A stretch of 64,000 nucleotides of DNA from the NCBI GenBank assembly GCA_944472135.2, contig OX235263.1, forward strand, positions 29,751,379-29,815,378. Direction: 5' to 3'. The notes under the pieces are model-generated. The model saw only the letters and a program-made list of their open reading frames with translations. It was not told the DNA's origin and ran no database searches. The translations under genes were made by a program, and so were the position numbers. Each line of letters opens with the position of its first letter. The stretch's first letter is position 1. The stretch comes from Trichobilharzia regenti (taxonomy: Eukaryota > Platyhelminthes > Trematoda > Strigeidida > Schistosomatidae). Shown piece by piece: positions 12,151 to 24,060 of this stretch.

Positions 12151-12783
12151 CTAATGTGCGTTTTTGATTTGATTTATATGTCCTAAAACAGAATGTAATA
12201 AATTATGTGATGAATGTAAGATTGACTGATTTGCAGGTAAATGATGTGTCTCCAATCTGTTTTCGGTATTTAAATTGCTACTAATTTGTTTAAATGAGCT
12301 CCACTCACATTTTGGATAAGCACGTTTTGCTTTAAGCTTACCACTGGGATTATAGGATAAATCATTAATTCCTTTATTATCAGAAAGGTTATTTGACCTT
12401 AGTAAATTATGCTGACTATGACAGTCAGTTGTAAAATTGAAATCTTTATTATCCAGTGAAGATTGATTATGTTGTATAGCGAAGGCTTTAATGTTTATTT
12501 GATTTGATGAATCGGTTTTTGAATGTTTCGCCAATATTTCATGGTTATATTCCACTCTGAGTTGATTTTGATTGCATGACAAATCTTTGAAAGTATCTTC
12601 TGCCTCCTCTTGTTCAACATCTCCTTCATTTTCATCTTCTCCATTATCATCATCATCAACATCATCATCCTCACCATCAGAAGCTGATCTTCTCTCCTTA
12701 GAACTTGAGTTGCTTATAACGTCTTTACCGTCAGTATGCAAACGTTTATATTTTGTTCGCCGATTTTGAAACCATACTTTTAC
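12151..12783 (-). CDS. emx: EMX-like homeobox protein, coding exon 3 (recognition helix and C-terminus)
   Basis: Final coding exon, residues 497-706, stop TAG at 12153..12151. The acceptor CTGAACAG ends at 12784 and joins in phase 0 after TETQ. The exon opens with VKVWFQNRRTKYKR, the homeodomain recognition helix, with W48, F49, Q50, N51 and R53 all present (residues 500-505), so DNA binding should be intact. A serine/glutamate linker and a strongly acidic tract at about residues 531-557 follow; the rest of the tail (to 706) is Asn/Ser-rich with no recognised domain. The intron at homeodomain position 44-47 is a common site in this class. The C-tail is long compared with vertebrate EMX proteins, which end soon after the homeodomain; long low-complexity tails are usual in flatworm transcription factors. 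No clear polyadenylation signal was found just downstream. Confidence 0.92.
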   Translation of the reverse strand, partial: VKVWFQNRRTKYKRLHTDGKDVISNSSSKERRSASDGEDDDVDDDDNGEDENEGDVEQEEAEDTFKDLSCNQNQLRVEYNHEILAKHSKTDSSNQINIKAFAIQHNQSSLDNKDFNFTTDCHSQHNLLRSNNLSDNKGINDLSYNPSGKLKAKRAYPKCEWSSFKQISSNLNTENRLETHHLPANQSILHSSHNLLHSVLGHINQIKNAH

Positions 12784-13118
12784 CTGTTCAGGAGAAGAAG
12801 AATAAGAATAAAATTATTTTAGTCTAATTGATTCGTTTCTGTAACAATTTTATGTGAGTATAATGTGGATATCAACCTCGAAAACAGTTCATCCAGTGCA
12901 TCAACATGACAGTAATACTTGTCGTAATCAATGTTAATAAAGAAAATATCTCCTTGAAATACTAAGCAAAAGACTTCCTAACCCCTAACTGTAAGTTCCG
13001 AGTACCTAATTCATCTCTTGTCTGTTTTTCTTTTCATGGAAACTGACTAAGGAACTGCAGATGTGTAGCTTGTCCTTCCTAAAGCGGAGAAACTACATCT
13101 AGGCGGATGATAACGTTT

Positions 13119-13150
<32 letters not shown>
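13119..13150. repeat. (CA)n microsatellite
   Basis: About 16 uninterrupted dinucleotides in EMX intron 2. Confidence 0.95.
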
Positions 13151-13152
<2 letters not shown>

Positions 13153-13854
13153 CACACAAACAAGCTCGGCACCTATTACTTAACACAACAGAGCGTTACA
13201 ACGAGGACTGAATCAGATTACAAATTGGGATAAAAAACACTTTGTATTCTTGAAATCTCTCTTTAGATTATTGATAACAACATTCAGCTGTTGAATGTCG
13301 ATTAAAACACACTGTACAGTTATTGAAAAGAAACTGCTACTTAATCCCCCCCCACAGTATGACGAAACAAATTTTTCACTTGAATAGACTTTGTTGTTAA
13401 CTAACGGGTCGACTCATCATCCCACGAATAAGTTATAGAAATGATAGACTCACTAGTGAAAACACCTTCATTTCGATATTTAGTCAGTGGTTTAAACAGT
13501 CATGCTTTCATTCATTTATGAATATATCGAATCGTTAATAAGTAAGATGTGTGCAGTATATGCTGTTACTGTCATAACTAACTGACAGAGGAAGTCGTGA
13601 AAACGATAATTATTACTTTTTCTGTTGAAACAAAGTATATAGGATTTTCAACTGTTTGACCAGTCGAAAACTTCTAGCCGATCACAACTAAATTATCAAG
13701 CTTTAACGCTTTCAATCATCACACAGTCCATTTTGTTAAGCGAATGATATTTTGTGGTTTGAATCATTTTGGTTTCCAAAGGAAACCAAAATGAAATTTC
13801 ATCAGTGTCTCCGTAATATGCAGGCAAATAATTTGGAGTCTCAAAACTTTAGTG

Positions 13855-14160
13855 GGTCTATTTGTTACCAGATGATCCCTCAGATTTGATCACATGTTGG
13901 TGTCAGTTAGGGAACCACTGAAGACCAGAGAGTACTGGACAGCTGCTTCGCCCTAGTTTTGGTCTCTTCAGTAGTACCCACCCAACGGGATTCAAATCCA
14001 GAACTTTCCGATCAGAAGGCAAGCCCGTAGACCATTCAGTCAATAGGATCCAAATATAGTGGCTCATGAATACCAACATCTACCTATTCGTGATTTTAAC
14101 CCAAACATCAGCTAATGTCATCTGTGAGTATATGTGCTCACACTCAATCTGATGGCCCCC
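13855..14160 (-). mobile_element. Family B SINE (left half of an inverted pair)
   Basis: Reverse-oriented head, hammerhead-like block (CTGAAGA...GGGCGAAG, ~13993-13935) and tail. It sits head to head with the copy at 14165-14465. Confidence 0.65.
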
Positions 14161-14164
14161 ACTG

Positions 14165-14465
14165 GTCAGAACCTCCCACTAGAACTCCAGCCAATTTTGT
14201 CCTGTAGTCAGACACTAGTAGGCAGCAGATGATAGTCGCGCTAAAATCGCAAACTCGTAGAAGCTAGAATTCATAGGCCATTGGATCGGGGTGTCAGTGG
14301 TAGAATGGTCTACGTCCTGGTTTCGAATCCCATTGGGTGCATACTACTGAAGAGACCTAGTCTGGGGCGAAACAGCTGTCTAATACTCTCTTGTTTTCAA
14401 TGATTCTCCAACTGACATCAATCACTCTGTGATCAAACTTACAGCAGGTGAAATCCCTACAAACT
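14165..14465 (+). mobile_element. Family B SINE (right half of an inverted pair)
   Basis: tRNA-like head GTGTCAGTGGTAGAATGG with B box GGTTTCGAATCCC. Hammerhead-like block from 14341 with CTGAAGA and GAAACAGCTGTC intact but a mismatched stem II. Tail reaches CCTACAAACTAAC. Confidence 0.7.
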
Positions 14466-16389
14466 AACTCTTAAAAATACCTTAATTCCTCTAACTTAAC
14501 CTGAACAAGTCTAGAAGATCATAAGCCTCACTGCACATGCAAAAATCACTTATCGATGAAAAGATTATTAGCTTTTCTAGTTTATGCGAGCATTTCTCTG
14601 AATATCTAAAATTATTCTGTTATGGTTAAAAGTCAGTTTAAAAATTTATCAACTTTTGTCTCTATTCAATGTTAAACAAAAACTAAAATTAAAAATTCTC
14701 TTACCCCTTTCATACATTTTATTTATGCATACCATCTATGCTTTTTATTTAAATATAGTACATTATTATAATAAGTAACCATTAATTTTTTTTTCTTAAA
14801 ACAATATTTTCCTTTTGGCTTTACGTATTTTTGGCTTGTTAAATAAAGATAAAACTTAGAAATGACCAAACCACTGACAGTAAAACAAAATCCTCACTAA
14901 CTTATACACAATCGCGCTCTCTCTCTCTCTATGTCCTTCTTCGTCATAACTGTTCATCTGTTTGTGTTAATAAATCATAAATAAATGTGAAATTAATATC
15001 AGTTAGTCCATACATTTATATATGTTCATTTCGATAAATAATATGTACACTTTATATATATCGTGTTTCGTACCTATCAACTCTCATCAGCATAATCATC
15101 ACCACCAACCTTTAGTTTGCATTCCGAAGGGATTAACATTTACCCACTTTGTGTCCATATGTGCATATAAATGTATATATATATATATATATATATATAT
15201 GCATTACTGGTAAAACGAATCCAATCAAGTGGATTTTTGATAAGTTTCTTTAGAATAACAAGTTAAATTTACTACAATTTCGCGTGTATATCATTACTGT
15301 TATCATTATTATTATTGTTATTTTTATTTTTATGATTAACATTTTTAAAACTATATACATTTATTTCATTATTATCAAGATGTTTAATTAATTAGAAATA
15401 GTTCCTCACTGAGTAGTTTATAAATATTAATAATAATAATAATAATGAAAAGAAATGGACAAATATAAAAATCTGTTTTGAGGTGAGGCACTTCTTACAA
15501 CTACAACAACAACAACAACAAATACTACTACTACTACTACTACTACAGAAAATGTATGCAACCGCATTGTTTTACCAAACGAATATTCATCCACCCTCCA
15601 ACCTCCCTTATCAGGGGATATTTATGATACTGGTCTGTGTTTATATATATTTCTATATTTGCTATAATTCTAATATGGACATAGTCAAAAGGAATTAGTC
15701 ACGCGATTGATTACAAGCTTCAATTTTATCAACTTTAGTGTCGATGATGTCGTTGTTGTTATCCCCAGTGTTTATATGTGGATATAGATGTGAAAGAGTG
15801 TTTTATCAAGTTGACAATCGAATTAAGAAGACAGTCAGTGAGAGACTGAAAACAGATATATGAATATATATATATATATTAGGAGTAAATTGTTTCTCAT
15901 TTTATTACTGTACACAGATTTATGTACTCGGCCAAGTCGAAAAATAATAACTCGAAAGGAGTAAATAAAAAACAAACAACAAATGAATGGGGATACACTT
16001 TCTATCTCTTCAATCCGTCTTTTATCATAAAATAACATCTTGACATTTTGATTTTAAGTAGTCCATCTGTTTTTTATAAAATAAATTGAAAAATAAAGAA
16101 AGTTATTCAGTTTTCTTTTTTTTTTATAATGTTATGTTTATTCCAGTAGGTCAGAATTTTAATGTGTATGTCAATGTAGTTAGAGACTGCTTACATTAAA
16201 AGTCGGTGGTTAATGAACACTGAGACTTATATATAAAAAAAAACATCTTAAAAGAGTGACATAGGGCTTGGTGTAGGTATTTATTGACTCCAGTTTTTTT
16301 TAAATAACCATTAGTATAGTTCATTATTTACTGAAATAAGATCTAATTTATGTTTTCAACTACATTTTAACGACTGTTAAGTATGTTTT
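14466..16389. other. EMX intron 2, AT-rich
   Basis: Holds a (TA)n tract, (TAA)n and CAA/CTA runs near 15500. No exon-like segment was seen. Confidence 0.6.
15173..15200. repeat. (TA)n microsatellite
   Basis: About 14 dinucleotides in EMX intron 2. Confidence 0.95.
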
Positions 16390-16797
16390 ATAACAATAAT
16401 GTCAAGTCAGTGTTTCTGTATAATTCAGAAATTTGGCACATCACCAAAAAGCATTTTCAACAACAGGCTATTGTAGACATTTATCAACAACAACTACCCT
16501 GACTGCCTAACTGAGGATTAGATAGCCAGAAAGTATTAACAACAAGGGAACACTTTGGCAACGTTTATCCGGAAGGAAATGAAGATGGATTGGACAGACA
16601 TTGAGGAAACCAGTGAGTGACATCACGCTCTAGGCTATCAAGTGGAACTCCAATGGAAAATGACAAGGACCTGAGAAGGTGGTGAAAGTTCATAGACAAT
16701 CGTGAAGTTATCTATAAAAAAAAAGACTTCAGAGAATAGTATGCAATGGGGGGGGGTGTAATATTGAAGCCCTATATTCCGTTGGAACTCATGGATT
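16390..16797 (+). mobile_element. RTE-type LINE, old divergent 3' fragment
   Basis: Weakly preserved matches to the RTE C-terminus (SVSLYNSEIWHI; GRKWRWIGQTLRK-like) and the final GCCCTATATTCCGTTGGAACTC followed by AATAATAAA. Many frameshifts. Confidence 0.6.
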
Positions 16798-17164
16798 AAT
16801 AATAAATAAGCAAGTTTTATATAATAACAAATTATTAAGCACTAACATTTCATCCCTGTTCTGCGTTAAACTTTAGATTCAGAAATTCTTTTTTAACCTT
16901 ACACATCAACCTAGCGACACAAAGATGATGGTAATCATGCGTTCTCATACCATCCCTTATTTGTGGTGACTGAAATTCTCCTAGGATTTTAAATTCATTG
17001 TTTCATTGTATATCATAGTCTTCAATGAGGAACTGGAGAAAAAAGACATTCTATCACTGTTCTTTCAACAGAAACACATGAATTTACTTAATACCTTATC
17101 ATATAAAACATTGAATTACACTTAGTTTCAATACTTCATTCCCTTTCGTTAATTTTTTTTATAG

Positions 17165-17400
17165 CAAAAAGACACTATTCCACGTGGGTCAGAGGTTCAG
17201 CGGTAAAACGGTTGTTAGTAGCGCCCGTGTTCTAGGTTCAATTCCCTGTTGATTTACTCTTAAGCCTCACTTAGCCTGTAATAAACCCAGTTATCGAGGA
17301 ATGTTGGCTAAAAATAACACCAGTGCTACTGAAACTTCAAAGTTCATGCCTAAAACCTTATGTTCCACTCATAACACGAAGGATTGAAAAAATACCACTA
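17165..17400 (+). mobile_element. tRNA-derived SINE, family F
   Basis: tRNA-like head GTGGGTCAGAGGTTCAGCGG with B box AGGTTCAATTCCC at 17233. The acceptor ends do not pair, so it is not a tRNA gene. Body continues to TTATGTTCCACTC. No hammerhead core seen. Confidence 0.5.
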
Positions 17401-17789
17401 AATACGCTACAGGGTGGGCAATTAATTTCTTCTAAATTTGATTGTAAGGCTTTCTGAGATAATCTTGAACTAACAGACTACTGTTCATGTAGTGGATGAT
17501 AAGTGAAAGTGAACTGAAAGGCTACACCATGTTAAGATTCGACTAAGATGAATCCTCATCATTGGTTCATTGATCACCAGTTGTGAACAAATGGATACCT
17601 TATTCTGTAGAACAACTATGGGTAATAGCTTTAACCGGCTTTCTTATAAGACTCATGATAATCTCCTATAATCATATTAAAGAGAGTTTTCCCTCAGCTA
17701 CACTGTCTCCCATAATGAATACCACTTTTATTGTCAGTACCTATATATTTAGACTATTTATTCAATGAGATGTGATTTACGAAACTAAC

Positions 17790-17960
17790 ATACGTCTCTG
17801 ACTGCAGCCCCACTGGGTGACGCGAGTTCGAATCTCAGAAGGAACATGAATTCCTTCAAGGTTGCAGATACGCCTTGCTAACTGATGAGTGCCAACTAGC
17901 ACAAAGCCTAGGTCCAAGGCTTCCTGTGGCCGATTGCCTCCAACCATCTAATATCATCAA
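17790..17960 (+). mobile_element. tRNA-derived SINE with hammerhead-like core (family D)
   Basis: B box GAGTTCGAATCTC at 17824, then a block at 17872-17920: GCCTTG...CTGATGA-GTGC-loop-GCAC, then CAAA in place of GAAA, CCTAGG, GTC and CAAGGC (complement of GCCTTG). Four extra bases (CTAA) lie between stem I and the core. Confidence 0.5.
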
Positions 17961-18163
17961 ATTAACATATTGTCTGTCTGCGAAAGTCATGATAAAGGAA
18001 GTATTATTTCAGTAATTTAAATTTCCCTATAGTATAATCAGAACAAGATTTTTAAGCGAACGGTTGTTTTGCGATAACTTCCTCCCGAGGCTCTACAATT
18101 ATAAATCCATGGATATTAGAATACAAATAGCCAATACGGACATAAGGAAATTATATCAGAAAC

Positions 18164-18830
18164 TATATTATTATTATTATTATTGTATCCTTTAGTTCCT
18201 AGAGGAACATAGGGCTTCAGCTGCGCACCTCCATTGCCTTCGGTTTTCTGACAACTTTTTCACCCTGCTCCAGGTATGTCCACATGCTTTCATCTCCTCC
18301 TCACATCACCTCCTCCGAGTCACCCTTGGATGACCAACTCGCCGCCTCCCTTTCGGGTTCCACTCGAGCATTGCTTGTCTAGTGATGTCACTTGATGGTT
18401 TCCTCAGCGTATGGCCAATCCATCTCCATTTCTTTCTGCCTATTTGTTTCACAATCGGTTCCTGATTGGTTCGCTCCCAGAGATCCCTGTTGCTGATCTT
18501 TTCTGGCCATCTGATCTTGAGTATTGAGCGGAGACAGTTGTTAATGAAGGTTTGAAGTTTGTTTGAGATGCTCTTTATGACTCGCCAAGTCTCTGATCCG
18601 TATAGTAGCACTGACTTCACATTGGAGTTGAAAATCCGGATCTTATTTTTGATGCTGAGTGCTGTTGACCTCCACACAGATTTGAGAGTAATGAAAGCTT
18701 GTCTTGCTTTTCCGATTCTGGCTTTGATTTCCTCGTCAGTTCCGCCTGTAGTTGAGACGATGCTTCCCAGGTAGGTGAAGGAGGTTGTTTCTTTCAGGTT
18801 CTTCCCATTTATGCTTATATATATTGGGGT
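18164..18830 (-). mobile_element. RTE-type LINE (SR2-like), 3' fragment in the EMX intron 2
   Basis: The best-preserved RTE copy in the window. Across 18677..18306 the minus strand stays open for 123 codons through MWRSTALSIKNKIRIFNSNVK, LLYGSETWR, FINNCLRSILKIRWPEKI, WERTNQEPIVKQIGRKKWRW and IGHTLRK. The (AAT)n tail is at 18164. Confidence 0.85.
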
Positions 18831-18951
18831 ACATGTATAAGACGAAATAGTAATCCGTTAGTTCATATTGTCAAATATATATATATATATCGTTTAACAA
18901 GAAGCAAGCCAAATCAACATTATCATTTGAAGACTAAAAAGGGAAACATAC

Positions 18952-19142
18952 CTGAGTCTCTGTTAAATTTAAATCATTTGCTAAATCTTTGCGTTCTTGT
19001 CCAACAACATAATGATTCTTTTCAAATGCACTTTCTAGCTGAAATAGTTGAGATGGCGAAAAAGCTGTACGTATTCGTTTTGGTTTTCTGTTATCCGATG
19101 TAATTAAAACATTTCTATGCATTGAATCTTTGATAAAATGAT
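18952..19142 (-). CDS. emx: EMX-like homeobox protein, coding exon 2 (first two thirds of the homeodomain)
   Basis: This 191-bp exon carries residues 433-496. The acceptor ATATAG ends at 19143, so the split codon becomes G|AT (Asp). The donor CAG|GTATGT starts at 18951. It encodes the homeodomain N-terminal arm and helices 1-2, from [12 protein letters not shown] through FEKNHYVVG to LNLTETQ. The NHYVVG..RK.LA segment and the [15 protein letters not shown] arm are the signature of the EMX/empty spiracles class. VAX has QYVVGRERTELA and NOT has a different arm, so both fit less well. Homeodomain position 1 is about residue 453. Two introns of 18.6 kb and 6.2 kb, both full of transposon relics, flank the exon. 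Confidence 0.93.
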
Positions 19143-19714
19143 CTATATGAAGGGACAAATGGCAAAAAATGAAACAAATATAAGAAAGATACTGTGTATA
19201 AAAGTGACACAAAATACTCTTTCTCTAACTTCACTTTGTATTTCAGATGTATAAATTTGACTGAAAACTCTTTCGGTAACTGTGCTGCTAACTGTTGAAG
19301 AAAAATAAGAAGTGAAAGCCCAAGACTAATGTCTGAATCGTTTATCTACTGTATTCGAAAATAAAACTCGATAAAAAAGGTAACTTATTGGATTTCTAGA
19401 GTATTTAGTGACACAGGCATTTCTATGTGGGGAATTTTGTGAATGAAGTCCAAAATATGAGGGATAAAGTTGGTAGGCAGCTATCATGATGCTTTCTGAC
19501 CGATACTGTAACGACAGGATGTAGTTGACAGTGAATTAGCTGAATGCTATTTCATAAATATTATATTAAATGATCTTAAAAACTTACCTAGAATTATTGA
19601 TACAAGAATAAAACTTGGGCACTGTGGTAGAGTACAGCTTCCCCTATTTACTTATTTATTTATTTATTGCTAGCTGAAGCTGGCAGAGCTTCAGAAAAGT
19701 CTCTCATATTTCAA

Positions 19715-20090
19715 GTGTTGGTTTGTAGGGATTTGATTGGTTTCAGGATTTCATCATGAGCTGACATTAGTTAGAGAACCATTGGAAAACCAGCACTGGA
19801 GTACTGGGCAGCTATTTCCCCTGTCCTAGTTTGGGACTCTTCATCAGTACATACCCACTGGGATTCGAACCCAGGACCTTCCGGCTACAAGGCGAGCTCG
19901 TATACCATTAAGTCACTGGGACCCGATCCAATGGTCCTTGAGTTCTAACTTCTGCCAATTCACGACATAGCGCGACCGCTAGCCAATGTCTTCGGCGAGT
20001 ATTTGTCAGCTCATGATGAAATCCTGAAACCAATCAAATCCCTACAAACCAACACTCGAATACCGATGAGATGCTCACTGGCGACTGGCC
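19715..20090 (-). mobile_element. Family B SINE (left half of an inverted pair)
   Basis: Reverse-oriented copy: tail at 19715-19790, hammerhead-like block 19799-19850, B box GGTTCGAATCCC near 19866, A-box region near 19905, leader to ~20005. Extra tail-like sequence follows to 20060. Confidence 0.75.
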
Positions 20091-20129
20091 CTATTCAGGT
20101 AGGTAGTTACCTGGGTTCCAGTGGGAATT

Positions 20130-20440
20130 CGTGACCAGTAGGGTGAAGCTGGTCGGGTGTGAGGACAAATACTCGCCGAAGACATTGGCTAGCGGTCGCG
20201 TTATATCGTGAATTGGCAGAAGTTAGAACTCAAGGACCATTGGATCGGGTCCCAGTGGCTTGATGGTATACGAGCTCGCCTTGTAGCCGGAAGGTCCTGG
20301 GTTGGAATCGCGGTGGATGGGTACTGCTGAAGAGTCCCAAACTAGGACGAAATAGCTGTCCAGTACTCCAGTGCTGGTTTTCCAATGGTTCTCTAACTAA
20401 TGTCAGCTCATGATGAAATCTCTCATATTTGTTGGATATT
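20130..20440 (+). mobile_element. Family B SINE with intact hammerhead (right half of an inverted pair)
   Basis: Leader GGTCGGGTGTGAGGAC..., tRNA-like head CAGTGGCTTGATGGTATACG with a mutated B box (GGGTTGGAATC), hammerhead at 20319-20368, then the conserved tail CCAATGGTTCTCTAACTAATGTCAGCTCATGATGAAATC. Confidence 0.8.
20319..20368 (+). ncRNA. Hammerhead ribozyme of family B SINE
   Basis: Reads GGGTACTG (stem I), CTGAAGA (core, N7 = A), GTCC-loop-GGAC (stem II), GAAA (core), a two-pair stem III closing an AGCT loop, GTC (cleavage triplet), CAGTACTC (stem I return, eight pairs with one G-U). Every invariant core position of a type I hammerhead is met. Stem sequences differ from the Sm-alpha ribozyme. 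Confidence 0.75.
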
Positions 20441-20721
20441 TATTCTTTCATCATTCCATTCTTGGCAACACATGAATACCTCGTGTTAAAAATATTGTGT
20501 AGAAACTTGCTGCATACAACACAGACTGTAAAACAGTTAGGATAATTATAATTATTCGTATCTCTATAATTAGACTATTGTTCATGAGTTCAGCGCTATT
20601 AGACTTTGAGAGGTTGACAGCTGTGAAAAGTACATTATCATTTCTGATGCCTTCACAATTTATCTATGTCCAACACGACTGAAGAGGAACCAAACCATGA
20701 TTTGACACTTGTTTATGTTTT

Positions 20722-20800
20722 CAAGTATTGGTTTTGTAGGGATTTTGTTTGATTGCATGGAAGATTTAATCATGAGCTGACATCAGTTAGAGAACCACTT
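20722..20800 (-). mobile_element. Family B SINE tail fragment
   Basis: About 80 bp matching the tail (TCAAGTATTGGTTTTGTAGG...GACATCAGTTAGAGAACC), with no head or ribozyme. Confidence 0.6.
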
Positions 20801-20917
20801 GTTTTTGTCTCAGAGAACGAGATTTCTCAAGCCTTAAAGTAATAAACATTCTTTAAAAAACATAGACAGATACTATCGAGTGATACATGTATAAAAGTTA
20901 TATTATCATAATGCTAC

Positions 20918-21760
20918 TATTATTCCATTTGGTTATAGAGCGGAACATACAGCTTCAACAGCACATCTTCAATCACTCGGTTATATGCAGTCCTTTTTAG
21001 GCGGCTCGATGGTTGCCCATAAGCTTTCACCTCCTTGTCGCATTATCTCTTCCATATCACCCTCGGATGCCGCACTTGTCACCCCCCCCATTCTTATTCT
21101 ACTCGAGCGGTAGCCTAACACGTGATGTCAGTCAGCCGTCTCCTCAGCGTTTGTCTTATCAATCTCTATTTCCTTCAGCAACATTTTTTGGGGCAATAGG
21201 TTCTTGGTTGGTTTTCTCCCAGAGTTTCTCATTGATAATTCTTTTCGGACATTTGATTTTCAATGGTAAACCACCGAAGGAAGCTGTTGAAGAAAGTTTG
21301 TAGCCTGTCGGAAATGTTTATTATGATACCCGCACCAACTGACTCAACATCAGTGTTGAAAACCCGGATATTGTTCCTTACACTGAGTGCGGCAGATTTC
21401 CACAATGATTTAACAATAATGAACTCCATCTGGTCCTGCTTGGATTCATCTGTGCTGCCTGTAGTTGAAGGAATGATATCCAGGTCAAGTAATTGAAAGA
21501 AATGATTTCCTTTATATTTCTCCTGTTGATGGTGGTTGGGTTTCTTCATCACTTCTGTCTTCTCTACATTCACTTCAAGTCCTACCTTTGCTGCTTCCCT
21601 TACTAACTTGTTAGTTTTCATCTGTAGATCTTCGAATTTGCATGACATTAGATATAAGTTACCTGTGAATTCCAGATCTTCTACAATCCTCTTGTCAAGT
21701 TCAACGTACGCCGGTCTTCTCGTTTCCTACGATCTGCTGGTATATGTATTATTCCAGTGA
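20918..21760 (-). mobile_element. RTE-type LINE, divergent 3' fragment
   Basis: The minus strand encodes VNVEKTEVMKKPNHHQQEKYKG, TDESKQDQM and NNIRVFNTDVESV, recognisable but diverged from the SR2-like copies. It lies in EMX intron 1 (18951 is the nearest exon edge). Confidence 0.75.
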
Positions 21761-23275
21761 GTACTTAATTCTGACAGAATTTTATCGACTAGGCTTAAAT
21801 AGCAACTTTAAAAGTAGACATCTTTATAAAAAATATGCTCTGCCTGACTTCATACAGTTAGTTCTAGTCAAACTTGTGTTGGATATAGTCTGTATGACAG
21901 ATTGTGTTTCTTTTAAACCTTAAAATTGACAACAGCAGCATCATCGCAAATTAGTATTAGTTTCACAACTTATCATGTCGTCCTTCAGATTTCAAGTATT
22001 ATACATTATCATATAAAATAAACTTTAAGTTAACATATAAGTAGTATGCATAGGTTAAATAAAAACATTTGATTGTCTTATTTTTGTCTCTTATTATTAT
22101 TATTAATATAATACCTTGGAATGCATATCTGATGATCTAATTTATTTGCTCTGATTAATTACACTTTTTATAGTTAATACATATACAATCATTTATTTGT
22201 TCTTCTTTTTTTAAATGATACCTGATAATATTTACTGATAATTAAAACAAATTCTGTATTAATTCTAGTGAAATGAACAAAAAAGTAATGGAATTAACAT
22301 GGCATATGGTTTTGAAAAAAGTATCTTTAAGAGAAAGGGGAAAAGAAATGTCAAAGACTGCTTGCTCAAATACAAACAAACACGTATATGCTGACTGGTA
22401 GAATGAAGTATTTTATTAATGTTACTATTACTGGTAGTAGTATTATTATGATTATGATTATTATTAGCTATAGCAATAATGGCAGTATATTACCTGACCT
22501 TTTGCTAAAAAAAATATGAACTTCTGATACAACATATGTAGTATTCTCAAAGATTTATCTTTTTTGATTATAAGAAAGCATCAAATTTAGTGAATGGAAA
22601 AAAAAACAATTTCTGTTGAAAGATGAACTTTCATATGATAAATGTTTCTTCTATTTGATAGAAATGAGTGTTAAGTTGAGTCGAGTTGATTAACTCTTCC
22701 CACCCCGTCCCCGTCCCCCTGTCCGCACGAAAGTTCCTTGTCTTTATCTCGTTTACTCAAATATAAGTATGCATTCAATACATATACATAAATATATATG
22801 TTTTTTATTTCAACAGAAGTTATGGTTGGAGATTAATATTTTCACTGCCTTCCCTGTACTACATATAGTTTCCTTATTTGTCTTTTTTGGAAGATTAGAC
22901 ATAGGCATAAGCGCCTAATATTTATGATTTTTCTTAAAAATTACATACCTGCATAAATCCCTAAAGACAGATAAGTACACTAACAAAAGAAGACAAAAAA
23001 AAGTGGAAGAAATAACAGAAGCATATTTTTTTGGCCTTCTTGGTCACTCATGTCGTGGTCTTAATTTGTTCTTCATTACTATATACAATTCGGTGAATTT
23101 GTCAGTATATGTGTACGTGTGTGTGAGGATGACATTAATCTTATTTGTGTAAGTCAGACAAATATTGTTTGTCTCTTTCTTCGGCAATAACAGTAGACGA
23201 TGGAATGAACCGTCAGAAAGAAGAAGCAAGATAAGTAGAAGCTAAAAGGGGAATTAAGACCGATCCCATATTAGT

Positions 23276-23277
<2 letters not shown>

Positions 23278-23317
<40 letters not shown>
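23278..23317. repeat. (TA)n microsatellite
   Basis: About 20 dinucleotides in EMX intron 1. Confidence 0.95.
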
Positions 23318-23320
<3 letters not shown>

Positions 23321-23504
23321 TATATGTGTACGCCTATTATCAGACTGTCATTTGAGATGATTGCGTGCTATGCTGTGGTAGAACAAATTATACTCATTGC
23401 TAGATGAAAGTAGAAGAATACTGAGGACGACATTTAAACACGCGTATAAAATAAATGTTTGTATTACCTTACAATTTAAATAAGGACAGACTTAATTTAT
23501 ACGG

Positions 23505-23509
<5 letters not shown>

Positions 23510-23576
<67 letters not shown>

Positions 23577-23590
23577 GAGAGAGAGAGAAT
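23510..23590. repeat. (TA)n-(GA)n microsatellite
   Basis: About 31 TA units followed by a short GA run, in EMX intron 1. Length likely polymorphic. Confidence 0.95.
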
Positions 23591-23684
23591 TCAAAGTAAT
23601 GTCAGATATTTGAAGTCAAACGAGTCAAATCCATTAAAGGTACTTCGGCTCGATGAGGATTAATACATATCTGCACATAAATGT

Positions 23685-24060
23685 TAAAGTGTTGGTCTAC
23701 AGGATTTGATCGTGGCCTGACATAGGTTAGAGAACCACTGGAAGACCTAGGGAGTACTGGAATGCTGCTTCGTCCTCACTTGAAGCTTATCAGTACGGAC
23801 CCACAGGGTTTGAGTCCAGAATCTTCCCGTTACAAGCCGAGTTCGTAGACCATTAAGCCACTAGGACCCGATCCAATGGCTTATTCATTCCAGCTTCTGT
23901 CAATTTGCGATATAGCGCGACCACTAGCAAATGTCATCGCTGGCGAGTATCAGTTCTCACAGTCAACTTGCTGTACTCCTCTGGTCACTACTTCTCACTA
24001 GTACTCAGGTTTTCCAATGGTTCTCTAGCCGATATCAGCTGATGATGAACTCATGTACCA
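23685..24060 (-). mobile_element. Family B SINE, degenerate
   Basis: Reverse-oriented tail, a hammerhead block with lost core (CTGATAAGCTT...), tRNA-like head near 23850 and leader to 23980, then a short inverted tail piece to 24050. Confidence 0.6.

Larger units (their letters stand above)
21761..23684. other. EMX intron 1, AT-rich with microsatellites
   Basis: Apart from the TA tracts listed, no repeat family or coding segment was recognised. Confidence 0.6.

Noticed and set aside
12572..12769. Serine-rich plus-strand open frame
   Set aside because: Antisense shadow of the acidic tract of EMX exon 3.
17165..17260. True tRNA genes at SINE heads
   Set aside because: A and B boxes are present but acceptor and anticodon stems do not pair, and family bodies follow.
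12151..19142. VAX or NOT class for the homeobox gene
   Set aside because: The [14 protein letters not shown] arm and FEKNHYVVG segment fit EMX better; VAX and NOT differ at these positions.
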